The notes under the pieces: model-generated
Seen by the model: the letters and a program-made list of their open reading frames with translations, nothing else
Databases searched by the model: none
Told to the model about the DNA's origin: nothing
Shown here: piece by piece, positions 14,489 through 23,510 of the stretch
Position numbering within the stretch: position 1 is the first letter of the stretch
Layout: each line of letters starts with the position of its first letter
Position numbers and translations under genes: made by a program
From: Nitrospinota bacterium
Lineage (GTDB): Bacteria > Nitrospinota > Nitrospinia > UBA9942
Direction: 5' to 3'
NCBI GenBank assembly: GCA_016194325.1
Contig: JACQBS010000044.1
Location: 1-51,143, forward strand
Length of the DNA stretch: 51,143 nt

Positions 14489-16279
14489 TTATTCTGATTT
14501 TCTTATATCCACCAGCTTCAATTGTATCCTCTTGTTGCCTTTCCAGTTATTCATTATCGGTGTATAAACAATATCGTATTTACTGCTGTAATCAATCTTG
14601 TCTATCAAATAGGAGAAATTGAAGCCTACTACCTCCATTACCTCCGAGCCGTCATCCACATCCATTCTTATATGCACATTATTTTTCCCCATAATTATAG
14701 GCTCACCCTTAATCTCAACGTCCATTGAGCAGAGCAGAGGCGGAGGATTTGATGGACCAAATGGCCCTATCCTGTTCATCTCTTCAGTGAGTGAATAATC
14801 TAATTCTGCCAATCCAATACTTGCATCTATATCAATCTTAGGAATACAGTCATCCGTATTTAATACCTCTGTTGTTACTTTCTGAAAATACTCTTTAAAT
14901 TTATCTATCATGCCGCTTTTTATGGTCAGTCCTGCCGCATATTTATGCCCGCCGAAATCAACAAGAAAATCCCCGCACCTCCGTAAACTTTCATACAGAT
15001 GAAAAGATGGTATCCCCCTTGCCGAGCCTCTGCCATATTCTCCATCAACAGAGATTAATATTGTAGGCTTGTTGTATTCCTCTACAACCTTTGATGCCAC
15101 AATACCTATAACGCCAAGATGCCAGTTTGATGATGAGAGGATAATTGCCCTGTCATTTTCCATAGAGCATTGGCTCTCAATCATGGCTCTAACCTCTTTT
15201 AGAATATCATTCTGTATAAGCTGTCTCTTTCTATTCTCAGAATCCAGATGTCTTGCGATTTCCAGAGCCTCATCCTCATTGATTGTAGTCAAAAGCCTGA
15301 CAGCCGCATCTGCATCCCCAAGCCTTCCTGCCGCATTGATCCTTGGCCCGATGAGAAATCCCACATCCGTTACAGTAACCTCTCTCCCATTTATACCCAC
15401 AATGTTTTTCAATGCCTTCAATCCTGCCTTATCCGTCTTGCTGATTTCCTTCAGCCCGTATTTTGCAATTACATGATTCTCTCCCAGCAGAGGTGCTATA
15501 TCTGCTATTGTCCCGAGTGAAACCAAATCAAGGTGTTTTTTGAGATTGGGAATTTTTTCCTGTGACAGCCCGATTTCTTTAAAGGCACGGCGGAGAGATT
15601 TTATAAGCTTGAATACGATTCCAACGCCAGCCAGTGATTTAAAGGGATATTTGCAATCCTCCTGTCCGGGATGAAGAATGGCAACTGCCTCCGGGAGATT
15701 GGCTGATAATTGATGATGGTCGGTGATGATTAAATCAAGCCCCATCTCCTTAATCGCCTTTCCCTCTTTTACTGCGGTTATTCCGCAGTCAACAGTTATA
15801 ATCAGCTTCCCCCCCTGCTCCTTTATCTTGGTTATGGCATTTAAGTTAAGCCCATAACCCTCCCCTGCCCTTTTAGGTATGTAGTAAGAGGCATCTACAT
15901 TCATCTCCCTGAAAAAGAGTATTAAAAGAGATGTGGAAGTAATGCCGTCAACATCATAGTCACCGTATATAAATATCTTTTCCTTTGATTTTATAGCATG
16001 CATGATTCTCTGGACAGCCTTCTCCATATCCTTCATCTGATATGGGTCATGAAAGCTGTTCAGTGTAGAATTGATAAAATTACCTGCACTGTCAAGATTA
16101 TCAATCCCTCTATTGATGAGAAGCTGTGCGGTGAGAGGTGAGATGCCGAGTCCCTTTGAAAAAAACTCCTGCAGCTTAAAGTTAGGCTCAATAAAATTCC
16201 ACCTTTTCTTTATACCCTTCAGAGTGGTGATGACCCGCCTCGCTGTATCTGAATTATTTAATTCAGTAGATGTATTCAT
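14489..16279 (-). CDS. recJ: Single-stranded-DNA-specific exonuclease RecJ
   Basis: A 596-residue 5'-3' ssDNA exonuclease of the DHH phosphoesterase family, used in mismatch repair and recombination. YGDYDVDGITSTSLL (motif I), DCGIT (motif II), ITDHHQL (motif III, the DHH), and GVGIVFKL, GPRINAAGRLGDA and DFGGHKYAAGLTI (DHHA1 part) are all in order. The C-terminal OB region ends near VDIRKSE. Length and motifs are normal. Its start overlaps the dacB stop by 4 bp, so the two are co-transcribed and probably coupled. Confidence 0.96.
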   Translation of the reverse strand: MNTSTELNNSDTARRVITTLKGIKKRWNFIEPNFKLQEFFSKGLGISPLTAQLLINRGIDNLDSAGNFINSTLNSFHDPYQMKDMEKAVQRIMHAIKSKEKIFIYGDYDVDGITSTSLLILFFREMNVDASYYIPKRAGEGYGLNLNAITKIKEQGGKLIITVDCGITAVKEGKAIKEMGLDLIITDHHQLSANLPEAVAILHPGQEDCKYPFKSLAGVGIVFKLIKSLRRAFKEIGLSQEKIPNLKKHLDLVSLGTIADIAPLLGENHVIAKYGLKEISKTDKAGLKALKNIVGINGREVTVTDVGFLIGPRINAAGRLGDADAAVRLLTTINEDEALEIARHLDSENRKRQLIQNDILKEVRAMIESQCSMENDRAIILSSSNWHLGVIGIVASKVVEEYNKPTILISVDGEYGRGSARGIPSFHLYESLRRCGDFLVDFGGHKYAAGLTIKSGMIDKFKEYFQKVTTEVLNTDDCIPKIDIDASIGLAELDYSLTEEMNRIGPFGPSNPPPLLCSMDVEIKGEPIIMGKNNVHIRMDVDDGSEVMEVVGFNFSYLIDKIDYSSKYDIVYTPIMNNWKGNKRIQLKLVDIRKSE

Positions 16280-17817
16280 CTACCCGACTCTGTTAATACA
16301 GATATGATTTGATTCTGTATATTCCATACCTTGCCGATATCACATTTAAAATCATTCATTATTATAGAGAATGCAAATATCTCGCCCCTGTTTATATTAC
16401 AATTTTCACAGGAATTACATTTAATACAGGCTGCATAACCGGAGATGGCGCTTACACCATCCAATGTCCCTGTCTTACCCCTGACCATCTCCTGAGACTC
16501 TGAGCCGTTCATCCTCTCTTTGAGAGAGCCGTCAACACCCATCACACTTAAAGAAGAGATATACTCAGACTGAAATCTGAAATCATCATACATGGACGAT
16601 AGAACCTTCACAATCTGTGATGATGTAATTCGGTTTAATCTTGAAAGCCCCGAACCGTCAGCAATCGTATATGTCCCCTTTTGTATTCCAATCTCATCAA
16701 GATATTCCCCTGCTACCTCCAGCCCCTTTTCAGTAGTCCCCGGTGCACCTTTAATTTCAGCCCCCATAGTTTTGAGTATCTGTTCTGCTATGAAGTTGTT
16801 GCTTATCTTATTTAAGTCGCGGACAATAATAGACAGGGGAACTGATTCATGGTCAAGAAATTCCTCTGTGCCTTCCGGCTGGACACCTGTCTTGATATTT
16901 CCCTTAATGGTAATCCCTTCCCTTTCAAGAAACTCCTTAAATACGGTAGCTGTATATAACGGAGGGTTTGATATGTTGCGGTAATAGTGCATCCTCTTCT
17001 TTCCTGCAGTTACCTCTCCGCTTACAATAATCTTATCTCCCCCGCCATCTTCAACCCTGTCAACAGTAATGGTGGTCCCTACCCTTCTCCTGTTTGTAAC
17101 AGCCTTGTTTATAACCTCTACAAAACTCGTAGGCGGATTTGTAATTACCTTTGGCCTCTCCCTGTGGCTTTCAGCCGAGTCCACATAGACTGTAATGGTA
17201 TTAAAGTTTAATGAGAGTGCACCTATCCTTGCATTATATGCCCGTGAATTATCATCTTCCAGTTTCCAGCCGTTACCTGTTCTCTCACTGTCAAAAAAAC
17301 TTTCATCTGCAATAATATCGCCTGTAATTTCATCTATGCCTGAGTTTCTGATTTCCCCTACTATCAGCAATAATTCTTCCGTAACAAGCTTTGGGTCACC
17401 ATATCCCTTGATATATAAATTGCCATTGAGGATATTGCCATTAATAGTTCCATCATGGGCAACAGTTGTTTTAAATTTGTAATTGGGTTTAAGTTTTGAG
17501 AGGGCTGCAGCACTTGTTATCAGCTTCATATTGGATGCAGGGATGAGGAGTTCATCACTATTTCTCTCATAAACAGTCGCACCTGTCTTAAGAGAAACAA
17601 TTTTAATTCCTATCTTTGCATTACTCAGGCATCTGTTTTGAATAATACTGTCTATTCCCTGCTTAAGACTTGCAGGGACAGGCTTTTCACTGATTGCTGA
17701 AGGCTGAAAACTGAAAGCAGAGGAAATAAAGATGCAAGATGCAAGATTCAAGATGCAAGATACAAAGATTTTAATTTTTAAACTTGAAACTTGAAGCTTG
17801 AAACTTGGAACTTTCAT
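16276..17817 (-). CDS. dacB: PBP4-family D-alanyl-D-alanine carboxypeptidase/endopeptidase
   Basis: A 513-residue periplasmic penicillin-binding protein that trims and cuts peptidoglycan peptides. The active site has ASNMKLITS (SxxK, nucleophile Ser), DGSGLSRLNR (the SxN region) and VRGKTGTLDG (KTG). The large insert typical of PBP4 separates the first two. The N-terminus, MKVPSFKLQVSSLKIKIF then VSCILNLASCIFISS, is almost wholly encoded by two heptad arrays that make up the hydrophobic secretion signal. A third array encodes FSFQPSAIS just after it. A cysteine-rich loop (CIKCNSCENCN) near the C-terminus is unusual and could bind metal. The gene overlaps vanZ and recJ by 4 bp each. Confidence 0.94.
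   Translation of the reverse strand: MKVPSFKLQVSSLKIKIFVSCILNLASCIFISSAFSFQPSAISEKPVPASLKQGIDSIIQNRCLSNAKIGIKIVSLKTGATVYERNSDELLIPASNMKLITSAAALSKLKPNYKFKTTVAHDGTINGNILNGNLYIKGYGDPKLVTEELLLIVGEIRNSGIDEITGDIIADESFFDSERTGNGWKLEDDNSRAYNARIGALSLNFNTITVYVDSAESHRERPKVITNPPTSFVEVINKAVTNRRRVGTTITVDRVEDGGGDKIIVSGEVTAGKKRMHYYRNISNPPLYTATVFKEFLEREGITIKGNIKTGVQPEGTEEFLDHESVPLSIIVRDLNKISNNFIAEQILKTMGAEIKGAPGTTEKGLEVAGEYLDEIGIQKGTYTIADGSGLSRLNRITSSQIVKVLSSMYDDFRFQSEYISSLSVMGVDGSLKERMNGSESQEMVRGKTGTLDGVSAISGYAACIKCNSCENCNINRGEIFAFSIIMNDFKCDIGKVWNIQNQIISVLTESGR
17689..17814. repeat. Three heptad arrays encoding the DacB signal region
   Basis: 17689-17720 holds CTGAAGG/CTGAAAA units. 17729-17768 holds five AGATGCA units. 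17778-17814 holds AAACTTG units. Three different words lie side by side, all open on the minus (coding) strand. The plus-strand reading of the AAACTTG word would contain TGA. Confidence 0.9.
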
Positions 17818-18359
17818 TTCTCATCCCTCCTTAAAACCAATCCTATTATCATCAGCCCCATTATACCTGAAATTGCATTTAAAAATACATCACTCAACTC
17901 CCCCACCCTGTTTGGCAGGAGATGCTGAATAAATTCATCTATAAAGGATATAACCAAAATAATAATAAATGCTATTAGATAGCTGTTTTTAAATTTTAAC
18001 AGCCTTGTAATAATATTATTCTTTTCAACTGCATTATGCGAGAAGTAGCTGAATAAGCCATATTCAAAAAAATGAAACTTTTCTGCCGGAAGCTTCTGCC
18101 TGAAAATTAATAAGGCATAAACAAATGATAAGACAAAAAACCAGACATAAACAGAAATTCTGGATTCTTTCCTTATAAATGCCAAATAGCCGATAATCAT
18201 CAGGAATACAATAAATGAAATTATATAACAGACTGAGCTAAGAGGGAAAGATAAATTTTTATAATAAATTTCCAGGAGTAAGGGCATGAGAGGGAGGGTT
18301 ACCAATATGAGAAGAGTATATATTCCCAATGATAACCACACCCTTCCCTTTTTATCCAT
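17814..18359 (-). CDS. VanZ-family membrane protein
   Basis: A 181-residue protein with about five hydrophobic segments. The VanZ-type core is FFEYGLFSYFS, then a segment ending FIDEFIQHLLPNRVGELSD, VFLNAISGIMGL. VanZ relatives are named for low-level teicoplanin resistance, but most, including this one, have no proven role. An array (18361-18432) begins one base before the ATG and no Shine-Dalgarno is visible. The stop overlaps dacB by 4 bp, so an envelope-related role is reasonable but unproven. Confidence 0.85.
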   Translation of the reverse strand: MDKKGRVWLSLGIYTLLILVTLPLMPLLLEIYYKNLSFPLSSVCYIISFIVFLMIIGYLAFIRKESRISVYVWFFVLSFVYALLIFRQKLPAEKFHFFEYGLFSYFSHNAVEKNNIITRLLKFKNSYLIAFIIILVISFIDEFIQHLLPNRVGELSDVFLNAISGIMGLMIIGLVLRRDEK

Positions 18360-18360
18360 G

Positions 18361-18432
18361 TGTCAAAGTGTCAAAGAGTCAAAGTATCAGAGCTAATTTT
18401 AACTTTGACACTCTGATACTCTGATACTATTT
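18361..18432. repeat. Inverted 8-bp arrays (TGTCAAAG/CTCTGATA) between ACL and vanZ
   Basis: TGTCAAAG, TGTCAAAG, AGTCAAAG, TATCAGAG (18361-18392) faces ACTTTGAC, ACTCTGAT, ACTCTGAT, ACTATTTT (18401-18432) with 8-bp period. It contains the ACL stop codon (18427-18429). The same word family recurs at 23571-23630 and 25912-25970. Confidence 0.9.
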
Positions 18433-21400
18433 TAGGGGTGGAACATCCCTGACATCTTTTCTACCCCAGTGGACAAGCCAATCAAAGAGGCGGAGGAGTC
18501 TTGAGTTATTCTTCTTCTGGTCAACCCAGTGGCCGCATAATCCAATTGTCCTTGCAATGATGAAGAATCCATTCAATCCCTCAATATCAAATCCTAAGTC
18601 TCTTAAGACTGCCCCCATCATTCCATCAACATTCAGAATCAGATTATCCTTCTTTGCCACTGTTGCCTTTTCTATCTCAAGTGCAAAGTTTAGTATGGGC
18701 GTATTTAACTCATTTTTCCTGATAAACTGGATTGTTGATTGAACCCTTAAATCAGGACTCTTCTTTGAGAACTTCCTGTGCCCTATTCCCGGGACAGGGC
18801 CAACCTCTTTTTTCATATATTCAAGAAATGCAGGAACATCACCTGAATAGTTTTTATAACCATATTCAAAATACCGTGCAGCATCGGTAACTGCACCGCC
18901 AAATCTCGGGCCTATCATTATCAAGCCTGCCGCTACAGATTGTGACAGAGGGATGCCTGCACACGAAGCAATTATTGTTGCCAATGCACCACTGACGCAT
19001 GGACCATTGTCTACAGTCAATATAACCAATCTCTTTATCAGCTGTGCCTCAGCCGGAGAGGGCAGACGGCCTGTTAACTGAAGCCCTATCACATGCTCAA
19101 TCCCATACCCTTTTTCTACAAGGTCAACAGCCCTGTAGCCGTAATAGACCGGCTCATCACCCTTATTAAATGTATTACAGGTAAAGAGTGATGGGATAAC
19201 TACAGATTTTGTCTTTATTAAATCCTCTATTGGTTTCGGCAGTTCGGCATTAGCTGGTTTTGGCTCAACATCCTGAACAATCTTTCCTTCTTTTACAAGC
19301 TTTAAATATACATCCTCAATAATTGGACCAAGGTCGCCAAAGGTAGGAGCCACAATAATACCCGTCTTGTTAAGAAGGTCCATTTTATATCTTGTTGTCC
19401 CTCTTCCACTGGCATCAAGTTTTGCACCTGCATGGCCAAACTTCATCCCCTTCGGCAGTTTTTCCTGACTTATGCCGGCAATTGCTGCTATTACCTTTAT
19501 CCTCCTCTGCTTTGCAGAATACCATTCTGCTACACCTTCCTCTAAATTACCCCCCATCTCTCCGATAATAACAACAGCATGTGTCTGAGGGTCATTTTCA
19601 AAAAATTCCAGATATGTAACATAATCGGAGCCCGGGAATGAATCACCGCCAATACCTATTGCAGTTGTTGTCCCGTCTGCCCATTGTGAGAGCATCCACA
19701 TTATCTCATTGAGCAGTCCACCCGACTTTGTTAACACACCAAAAGAACCCGGACGATGGAGTCGTGATTTAATAAGATTGTCATAGGAACCCCCTGCCAC
19801 TCCCATCCTGCACTCACCGGCAGAGAACATACCAATTGCAGACGGGCCATTAAATATCTTTCCCTTATTTCTTGCAAGGTGAAGGAGTTTCTTTGCATCA
19901 ATCTCAGGGACACCTTCGGTAATCATGGATACAAACCTAATCTGCGGTAAGTTCAATGCCTCTACTGCTGTCCCATATGCCGCCTTTCTGTTTACATATA
20001 TCAATGCCTCATTTATCTCAGGATGCCCGGCAATAGCCTCCTGTGCTGTCTTATATGTCGGCATTAATATGGTCTCGGCACCATAAGGTATTGTCTCATT
20101 CCCGCTGGCGTTTGGGTCTACAAGACAAACAACATTATACGGCAGTCCTGAAAGGTAGCTGAATTCTGCCATCCTCCTCGCAGGATTTAAACCCTGTGCA
20201 CCGTATATCATAATCTTAGAAGTTCTGTTGCAGAATGGCAGTCTCCTCTCCTTCTTAACAGGTGCAGGATAGACAGCCTTCGGTTTCTGAAACTCTGTCT
20301 TCCCTTCCAATGCCATGTTTACAATGGCAGTCAAGGGGGTATTTCTGTCATAAACATAAATATCAAAGCCCTCTTCCCTGAGTGCCCTCATCATGTCAAG
20401 CCCTGCCTTTTCATTAGGACCGCCCCTTCTTACCCATATCTTTACACCATTCAAATGCCCCTGCTCTCTTGCCCAATGAAGCCCCTTAATAATACCCGTA
20501 AAGGTCGCCTTCACATCTGTAAAGTTTGCTATTGCACCTCCAACTATCAAATGCTGAATATTGGGCTGCACTGCAACAATCTTTGTAAGCTCAAAAACCG
20601 CATCTGCCGGAGGGTCACCACTGTATTCTGTATAATTTAATGGGATACCTCCCAACTGGACTACTGCATCAGTATAGAAAACAGATGCACCGCCGCCGGC
20701 AGGAAGTATAGCCACCTTTGGTTTTCCTTCTAAATTTAAAACTGTGAATTTAACTGTCCCCTTGGTTAGATTACTGTTTACTGTCTTTATATGAATCTCT
20801 TCGTCTGTAAGGGGACGGGCAAAGTCAGATAGAAAGTTGAATGTCCAGTCGGAATGCCTGTATTGTGCATCTTCATCTACCATCAGAACTGCATCCATTC
20901 CGACAAAACCATCTTTGGTTATCCCTAACGGATTAATTTCAAGATATGTGGTATCTTCGCCTGTAAATGCCTCGTAAAGTTTCTTTATAAAATCAGATAG
21001 GTTGGATATTTCTTTCTCAGGCACTGATGCCTTCTTTAAAAATTGTTTTAATGCTGAATCATTAACGCCGTCAACAGGAATTGTATATGTATTTACCGAA
21101 TCCCAGTTCTCCTCAATCTCTATCCCGCCCTTTACAGAAAAAAGGACATCGGTTCCCTCCCTGACGGATTGAAGGGCTAAATAATACTCCTTCTGTGTAT
21201 TAACCTTCTCCTCAATAATCACCTCAGAGATAATGACAGGGTGTCCATTTATCTGGACCTGGTGAAAAAGCATCTTCTTTGCCTCTGCAGTTACATCCTT
21301 CGCCGATAGCCCCACCTTAACCAAGCCAAGTTTCCCTCTTCCCTTGAAATTACCATGTGCCTTCACCACATATTCCCTATTGCTGTTCAGTTCTATCTCA

Positions 21401-21498
21401 TCAAGCTGAGCCTTCTCTGTAATCAGCCAGTTTGCAGGCACAGGTATCTGATATTTTTTTAATAATTTTTTACCGAAATATTCGGCAACCTTTGCCAT
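18427..21498 (-). CDS. aclBA: ATP-citrate lyase, AclB and AclA fused in one chain
   Basis: A 1023-residue enzyme splitting citrate with ATP and CoA to acetyl-CoA and oxaloacetate, the key step of the reductive TCA cycle. Residues 1-240 are ATP-grasp (YVVKAHGNFKGRGKLGLVKV), 250-400 the rest of the AclB-like part (GGGASVFYTDAV, VGGAIANFTDV), and 420-735 AclA-like with the phosphorylated His689 in MKFGHAGAKLDASGRG. Residues 760-1023 are the citrate-synthase-like citryl-CoA lyase module (GPRFGGAVTDAARY, PGIGHRKF at 904). Bacterial ACL is usually two subunits, and this order matches the single-chain animal enzyme. AAGGAG precedes the ATG. icd lies upstream on the same strand. The stop codon lies inside a repeat array. 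Confidence 0.95.
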   Translation of the reverse strand: MAKVAEYFGKKLLKKYQIPVPANWLITEKAQLDEIELNSNREYVVKAHGNFKGRGKLGLVKVGLSAKDVTAEAKKMLFHQVQINGHPVIISEVIIEEKVNTQKEYYLALQSVREGTDVLFSVKGGIEIEENWDSVNTYTIPVDGVNDSALKQFLKKASVPEKEISNLSDFIKKLYEAFTGEDTTYLEINPLGITKDGFVGMDAVLMVDEDAQYRHSDWTFNFLSDFARPLTDEEIHIKTVNSNLTKGTVKFTVLNLEGKPKVAILPAGGGASVFYTDAVVQLGGIPLNYTEYSGDPPADAVFELTKIVAVQPNIQHLIVGGAIANFTDVKATFTGIIKGLHWAREQGHLNGVKIWVRRGGPNEKAGLDMMRALREEGFDIYVYDRNTPLTAIVNMALEGKTEFQKPKAVYPAPVKKERRLPFCNRTSKIMIYGAQGLNPARRMAEFSYLSGLPYNVVCLVDPNASGNETIPYGAETILMPTYKTAQEAIAGHPEINEALIYVNRKAAYGTAVEALNLPQIRFVSMITEGVPEIDAKKLLHLARNKGKIFNGPSAIGMFSAGECRMGVAGGSYDNLIKSRLHRPGSFGVLTKSGGLLNEIMWMLSQWADGTTTAIGIGGDSFPGSDYVTYLEFFENDPQTHAVVIIGEMGGNLEEGVAEWYSAKQRRIKVIAAIAGISQEKLPKGMKFGHAGAKLDASGRGTTRYKMDLLNKTGIIVAPTFGDLGPIIEDVYLKLVKEGKIVQDVEPKPANAELPKPIEDLIKTKSVVIPSLFTCNTFNKGDEPVYYGYRAVDLVEKGYGIEHVIGLQLTGRLPSPAEAQLIKRLVILTVDNGPCVSGALATIIASCAGIPLSQSVAAGLIMIGPRFGGAVTDAARYFEYGYKNYSGDVPAFLEYMKKEVGPVPGIGHRKFSKKSPDLRVQSTIQFIRKNELNTPILNFALEIEKATVAKKDNLILNVDGMMGAVLRDLGFDIEGLNGFFIIARTIGLCGHWVDQKKNNSRLLRLFDWLVHWGRKDVRDVPPLK

Positions 21499-21668
21499 AT
21501 CTATACACTCCTTTCAAAAAGAAATTTTGATTTTAAACAGATTTAATAAAATACCAAAAATTAAATCCTTTATCAACAATTAAAAACTATCCCAAACAGA
21601 TTCTTTATTATTACAGTGGCAGAAGTAAATTCCTGCCATTGTAAGCCTCTATAATTTCCTGTAATCTC

Positions 21669-22895
21669 TTATTGTAAATTAGACTCCAATTTCTTTGCAA
21701 CGGCCTTAATGAACTGTTCTGTATCTACATAAGAATTTTCCGGCGGCTTAGGTGTATCATGAATTAACCTTGCAAGGTCGCCGGTAACAGTCCCTGATTC
21801 AATTGTCTTTATATTTGCATCTTCTAAGACATTTGCAAATTTTACCAGATCAGGTGTGTTATCCAGTTCACCCCTTCTCCTCAATGCACCTGACCATGCA
21901 AAGATAGATGCTGTTGGATTGGTTGAGGTCTTTTTACCCTGCTGATGCAAACGGTAATGCCTTGTAACTGTTCCATGTGCTGCCTCTGTCTCCATCTTTC
22001 CATCCGGACTTACCAGAACCGATGTCATTAATCCGAGAGAGCCAAAACCGCTGGCAATCATATCACTCATTACATCTCCGTCACGATTCTTGGTTGCCCA
22101 GAGAACCCCGCCTGGATGTTTTACTATCTGTGCTACTGTATCATCAATAAGTGTATACCAGTATGTGATGCCTGCCTTTTCAAAATCAACTTTTCTTTTA
22201 TTTACCTCTTCCTGAAAGATATTCATAAAAAAAGAATCATACTGTTTTAATATAGTTTGTTTGGCAGAAAACCAGAGGTCAGTCCTTCTCTGTAATGCAT
22301 AGGTGATGCTTGCCTGTGCAAAGGAGCGGACAGATTTCTCTGTATTATGCATACCCATAGTTACCCCCTTACCCTTGAACTCATGAACAGTCAATGCAGT
22401 GGGTTGTGAGCCATCCGCAGGCTTATAAACCAATTCAACTGTCCCCGGTCCCGGCACAGTGAATTCAGTAGCCTTATACTCATCTCCATAGGCATGACGT
22501 CCAATGATTATCGGCTTTTTCCATGAATTTACTGCCGGTTTAATATTCTTGCATATAATAGGCTCTCGGAAAATTGTCCCGTCAAGGTGGGCACGAAGAG
22601 TAGCATTTGGGCTTGGCCATTGCTTGCTGAGCTTATATTCCTCCACCCTTGCCTTGTCGGGTGTAATAGTAGCACACTTTACACCTACGCCATGTTTTGC
22701 TATTGCCCTGGCGGCTTCAAGTGTTATCTGGTCTTTGGTCTCTTCTCTCTTTAGAAGCCCTAAATCATAATACTCCAGATTTACATCAAGATAGGGTGAA
22801 ATCAGATGTTCTTTTATCCATGCCCACATTACGCGCGCCATTTCATCACCGTCAATCTCTACAATAGGATTTTTAACATTAATCTTTTTTGCCAT
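21669..22895 (-). CDS. icd: NADP-type isocitrate dehydrogenase (eukaryote-like)
   Basis: A 408-residue enzyme interconverting isocitrate and 2-oxoglutarate plus CO2. It belongs to the eukaryotic/type II subfamily: [76 protein letters not shown], and [20 protein letters not shown] substrate and nucleotide sites (here [15 protein letters not shown]). A strong AGGAGGAGGT stands 6-8 bases before the ATG. It is followed at 170 bp by ACL, and together they suggest a reductive TCA segment in which this enzyme runs as the carboxylating step. Confidence 0.95.
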   Translation of the reverse strand: MAKKINVKNPIVEIDGDEMARVMWAWIKEHLISPYLDVNLEYYDLGLLKREETKDQITLEAARAIAKHGVGVKCATITPDKARVEEYKLSKQWPSPNATLRAHLDGTIFREPIICKNIKPAVNSWKKPIIIGRHAYGDEYKATEFTVPGPGTVELVYKPADGSQPTALTVHEFKGKGVTMGMHNTEKSVRSFAQASITYALQRRTDLWFSAKQTILKQYDSFFMNIFQEEVNKRKVDFEKAGITYWYTLIDDTVAQIVKHPGGVLWATKNRDGDVMSDMIASGFGSLGLMTSVLVSPDGKMETEAAHGTVTRHYRLHQQGKKTSTNPTASIFAWSGALRRRGELDNTPDLVKFANVLEDANIKTIESGTVTGDLARLIHDTPKPPENSYVDTEQFIKAVAKKLESNLQ

Positions 22896-22917
22896 TTTAT
22901 ACCTCCTCCTTAAAAAA

Positions 22918-23033
22918 GAACAAAAGAAAAAGATTAAGGAGAAATGGGGAAATTAGGGAAAAGGGGGAAATATTTTTAAAATAATTTTTTCTTTCTCCAT
23001 TTCTCCCTGTTTGTTCTCCCTTTCTCCTCAATG
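22918..23033. repeat. Purine/pyrimidine inverted repeat upstream of icd
   Basis: GGAGAAATGGGGAAATTAGGG-type purine runs (22935-22970) face CTTTCTCCATTTCTCCCTG and CTCCCTTTCTCCTC runs (22991-23030). The unit is 8-9 bp. It is related to the outer arms of the repeats at 23511-23675 and 25845-26019. No gene is visible in 22896-23114 beyond this. It occupies the likely icd leader. Confidence 0.75.
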
Positions 23034-23114
23034 GTTTTTATAATTTCTTTAACAGTAAAAAAATCACCTCCCCAACTCAGATTTAATCAAGGCACTCTGA
23101 TAGTATAAAAATTA

Positions 23115-23300
23115 TCACCCTTGCTTCTCTGCATCCGTAAGCACCCCTTTTAGTCGGATAAGTACCATATCATCAATGATATATGTTTTTGTCTCCTTGG
23201 GGCCTCTCCCCATATATTCTATTTCAAATTTTGTCAGGGCATTACTAATCTCAGCCTCTATCTGCCCTTTTGTTTTTATTTTTTGTCCTTTTATCTTCAT
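23115..23300 (-). pseudogene. Shortened DUF2294-family gene
   Basis: A 61-residue frame with TKGQIEAEISNALTKFEIEY, then MGRGPKETKTYIIDDMVLIR, then LKGVLTDAEKQG and stop. This is the conserved N-terminal half of the DUF2294 family, whose members are usually about twice as long. There is no Shine-Dalgarno: the ATG at 23298-23300 follows directly on the U-tract of a terminator-like hairpin. I judge it a truncated remnant, although a short functional variant cannot be excluded. The family's role is not established. Confidence 0.6.
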
Positions 23301-23350
23301 AAAAAACAAAAGCCAATAGCAACCTAAAGTCTAATGATCACTATTGGCTT
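23301..23350 (-). terminator. Intrinsic terminator of the candidate small RNA
   Basis: On the minus strand, AAGCCAATAG (23341-23350) pairs perfectly with CTATTGGCTT (23310-23319) around a 21-base loop, followed at once by TTGTTTTTT. Confidence 0.75.
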
Positions 23351-23422
23351 ACCTTACTGCTCAGTCCTGTATTTCAGATCAGGTTCTGCTCAGCCCTGTC
23401 TACCAGCAAGTAGTTATTTTTC
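23301..23422 (-). ncRNA. Candidate small RNA or attenuated leader, about 120 nt
   Basis: A non-coding interval with a strong promoter (23428-23456) at its 5' end and an intrinsic terminator (23301-23350) at its 3' end. It carries two direct copies of CAGGRCTGAGCAG (one at about 23378-23390, the other at about 23354-23366 by plus-strand position). It has no open frame of its own. The start is inferred from the promoter position. It could be a free sRNA or a leader controlling the remnant gene behind it. No known RNA family was recognised with confidence. Confidence 0.55.
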
Positions 23423-23427
23423 AATTC

Positions 23428-23456
23428 ATATTATATAAACCTTTTTTTATTGTCAA
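23428..23456 (-). promoter_or_regulatory. σ70-like promoter of the candidate small RNA
   Basis: A perfect TTGACA -35 (23451-23456) is followed by TAATAT at 17-bp spacing (23428-23433), overlapping a perfect TATAAT at 15-bp spacing (23430-23435). Predicted start near 23422. Confidence 0.65.
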
Positions 23457-23510
23457 GAAAAACCTTCTGCAAAAAACAGCGGAAAAAACTCTTTTGTTTT
23501 TAATGTATAG

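Noticed and set aside
23340..23400. TPP riboswitch
   Set aside because: The minus strand contains GAACCTGATCTG as in the THI element, but the 5' GGGGUGC part and the 3' GCGUAGGGA part are missing and the gene behind it is not a thiamine gene.
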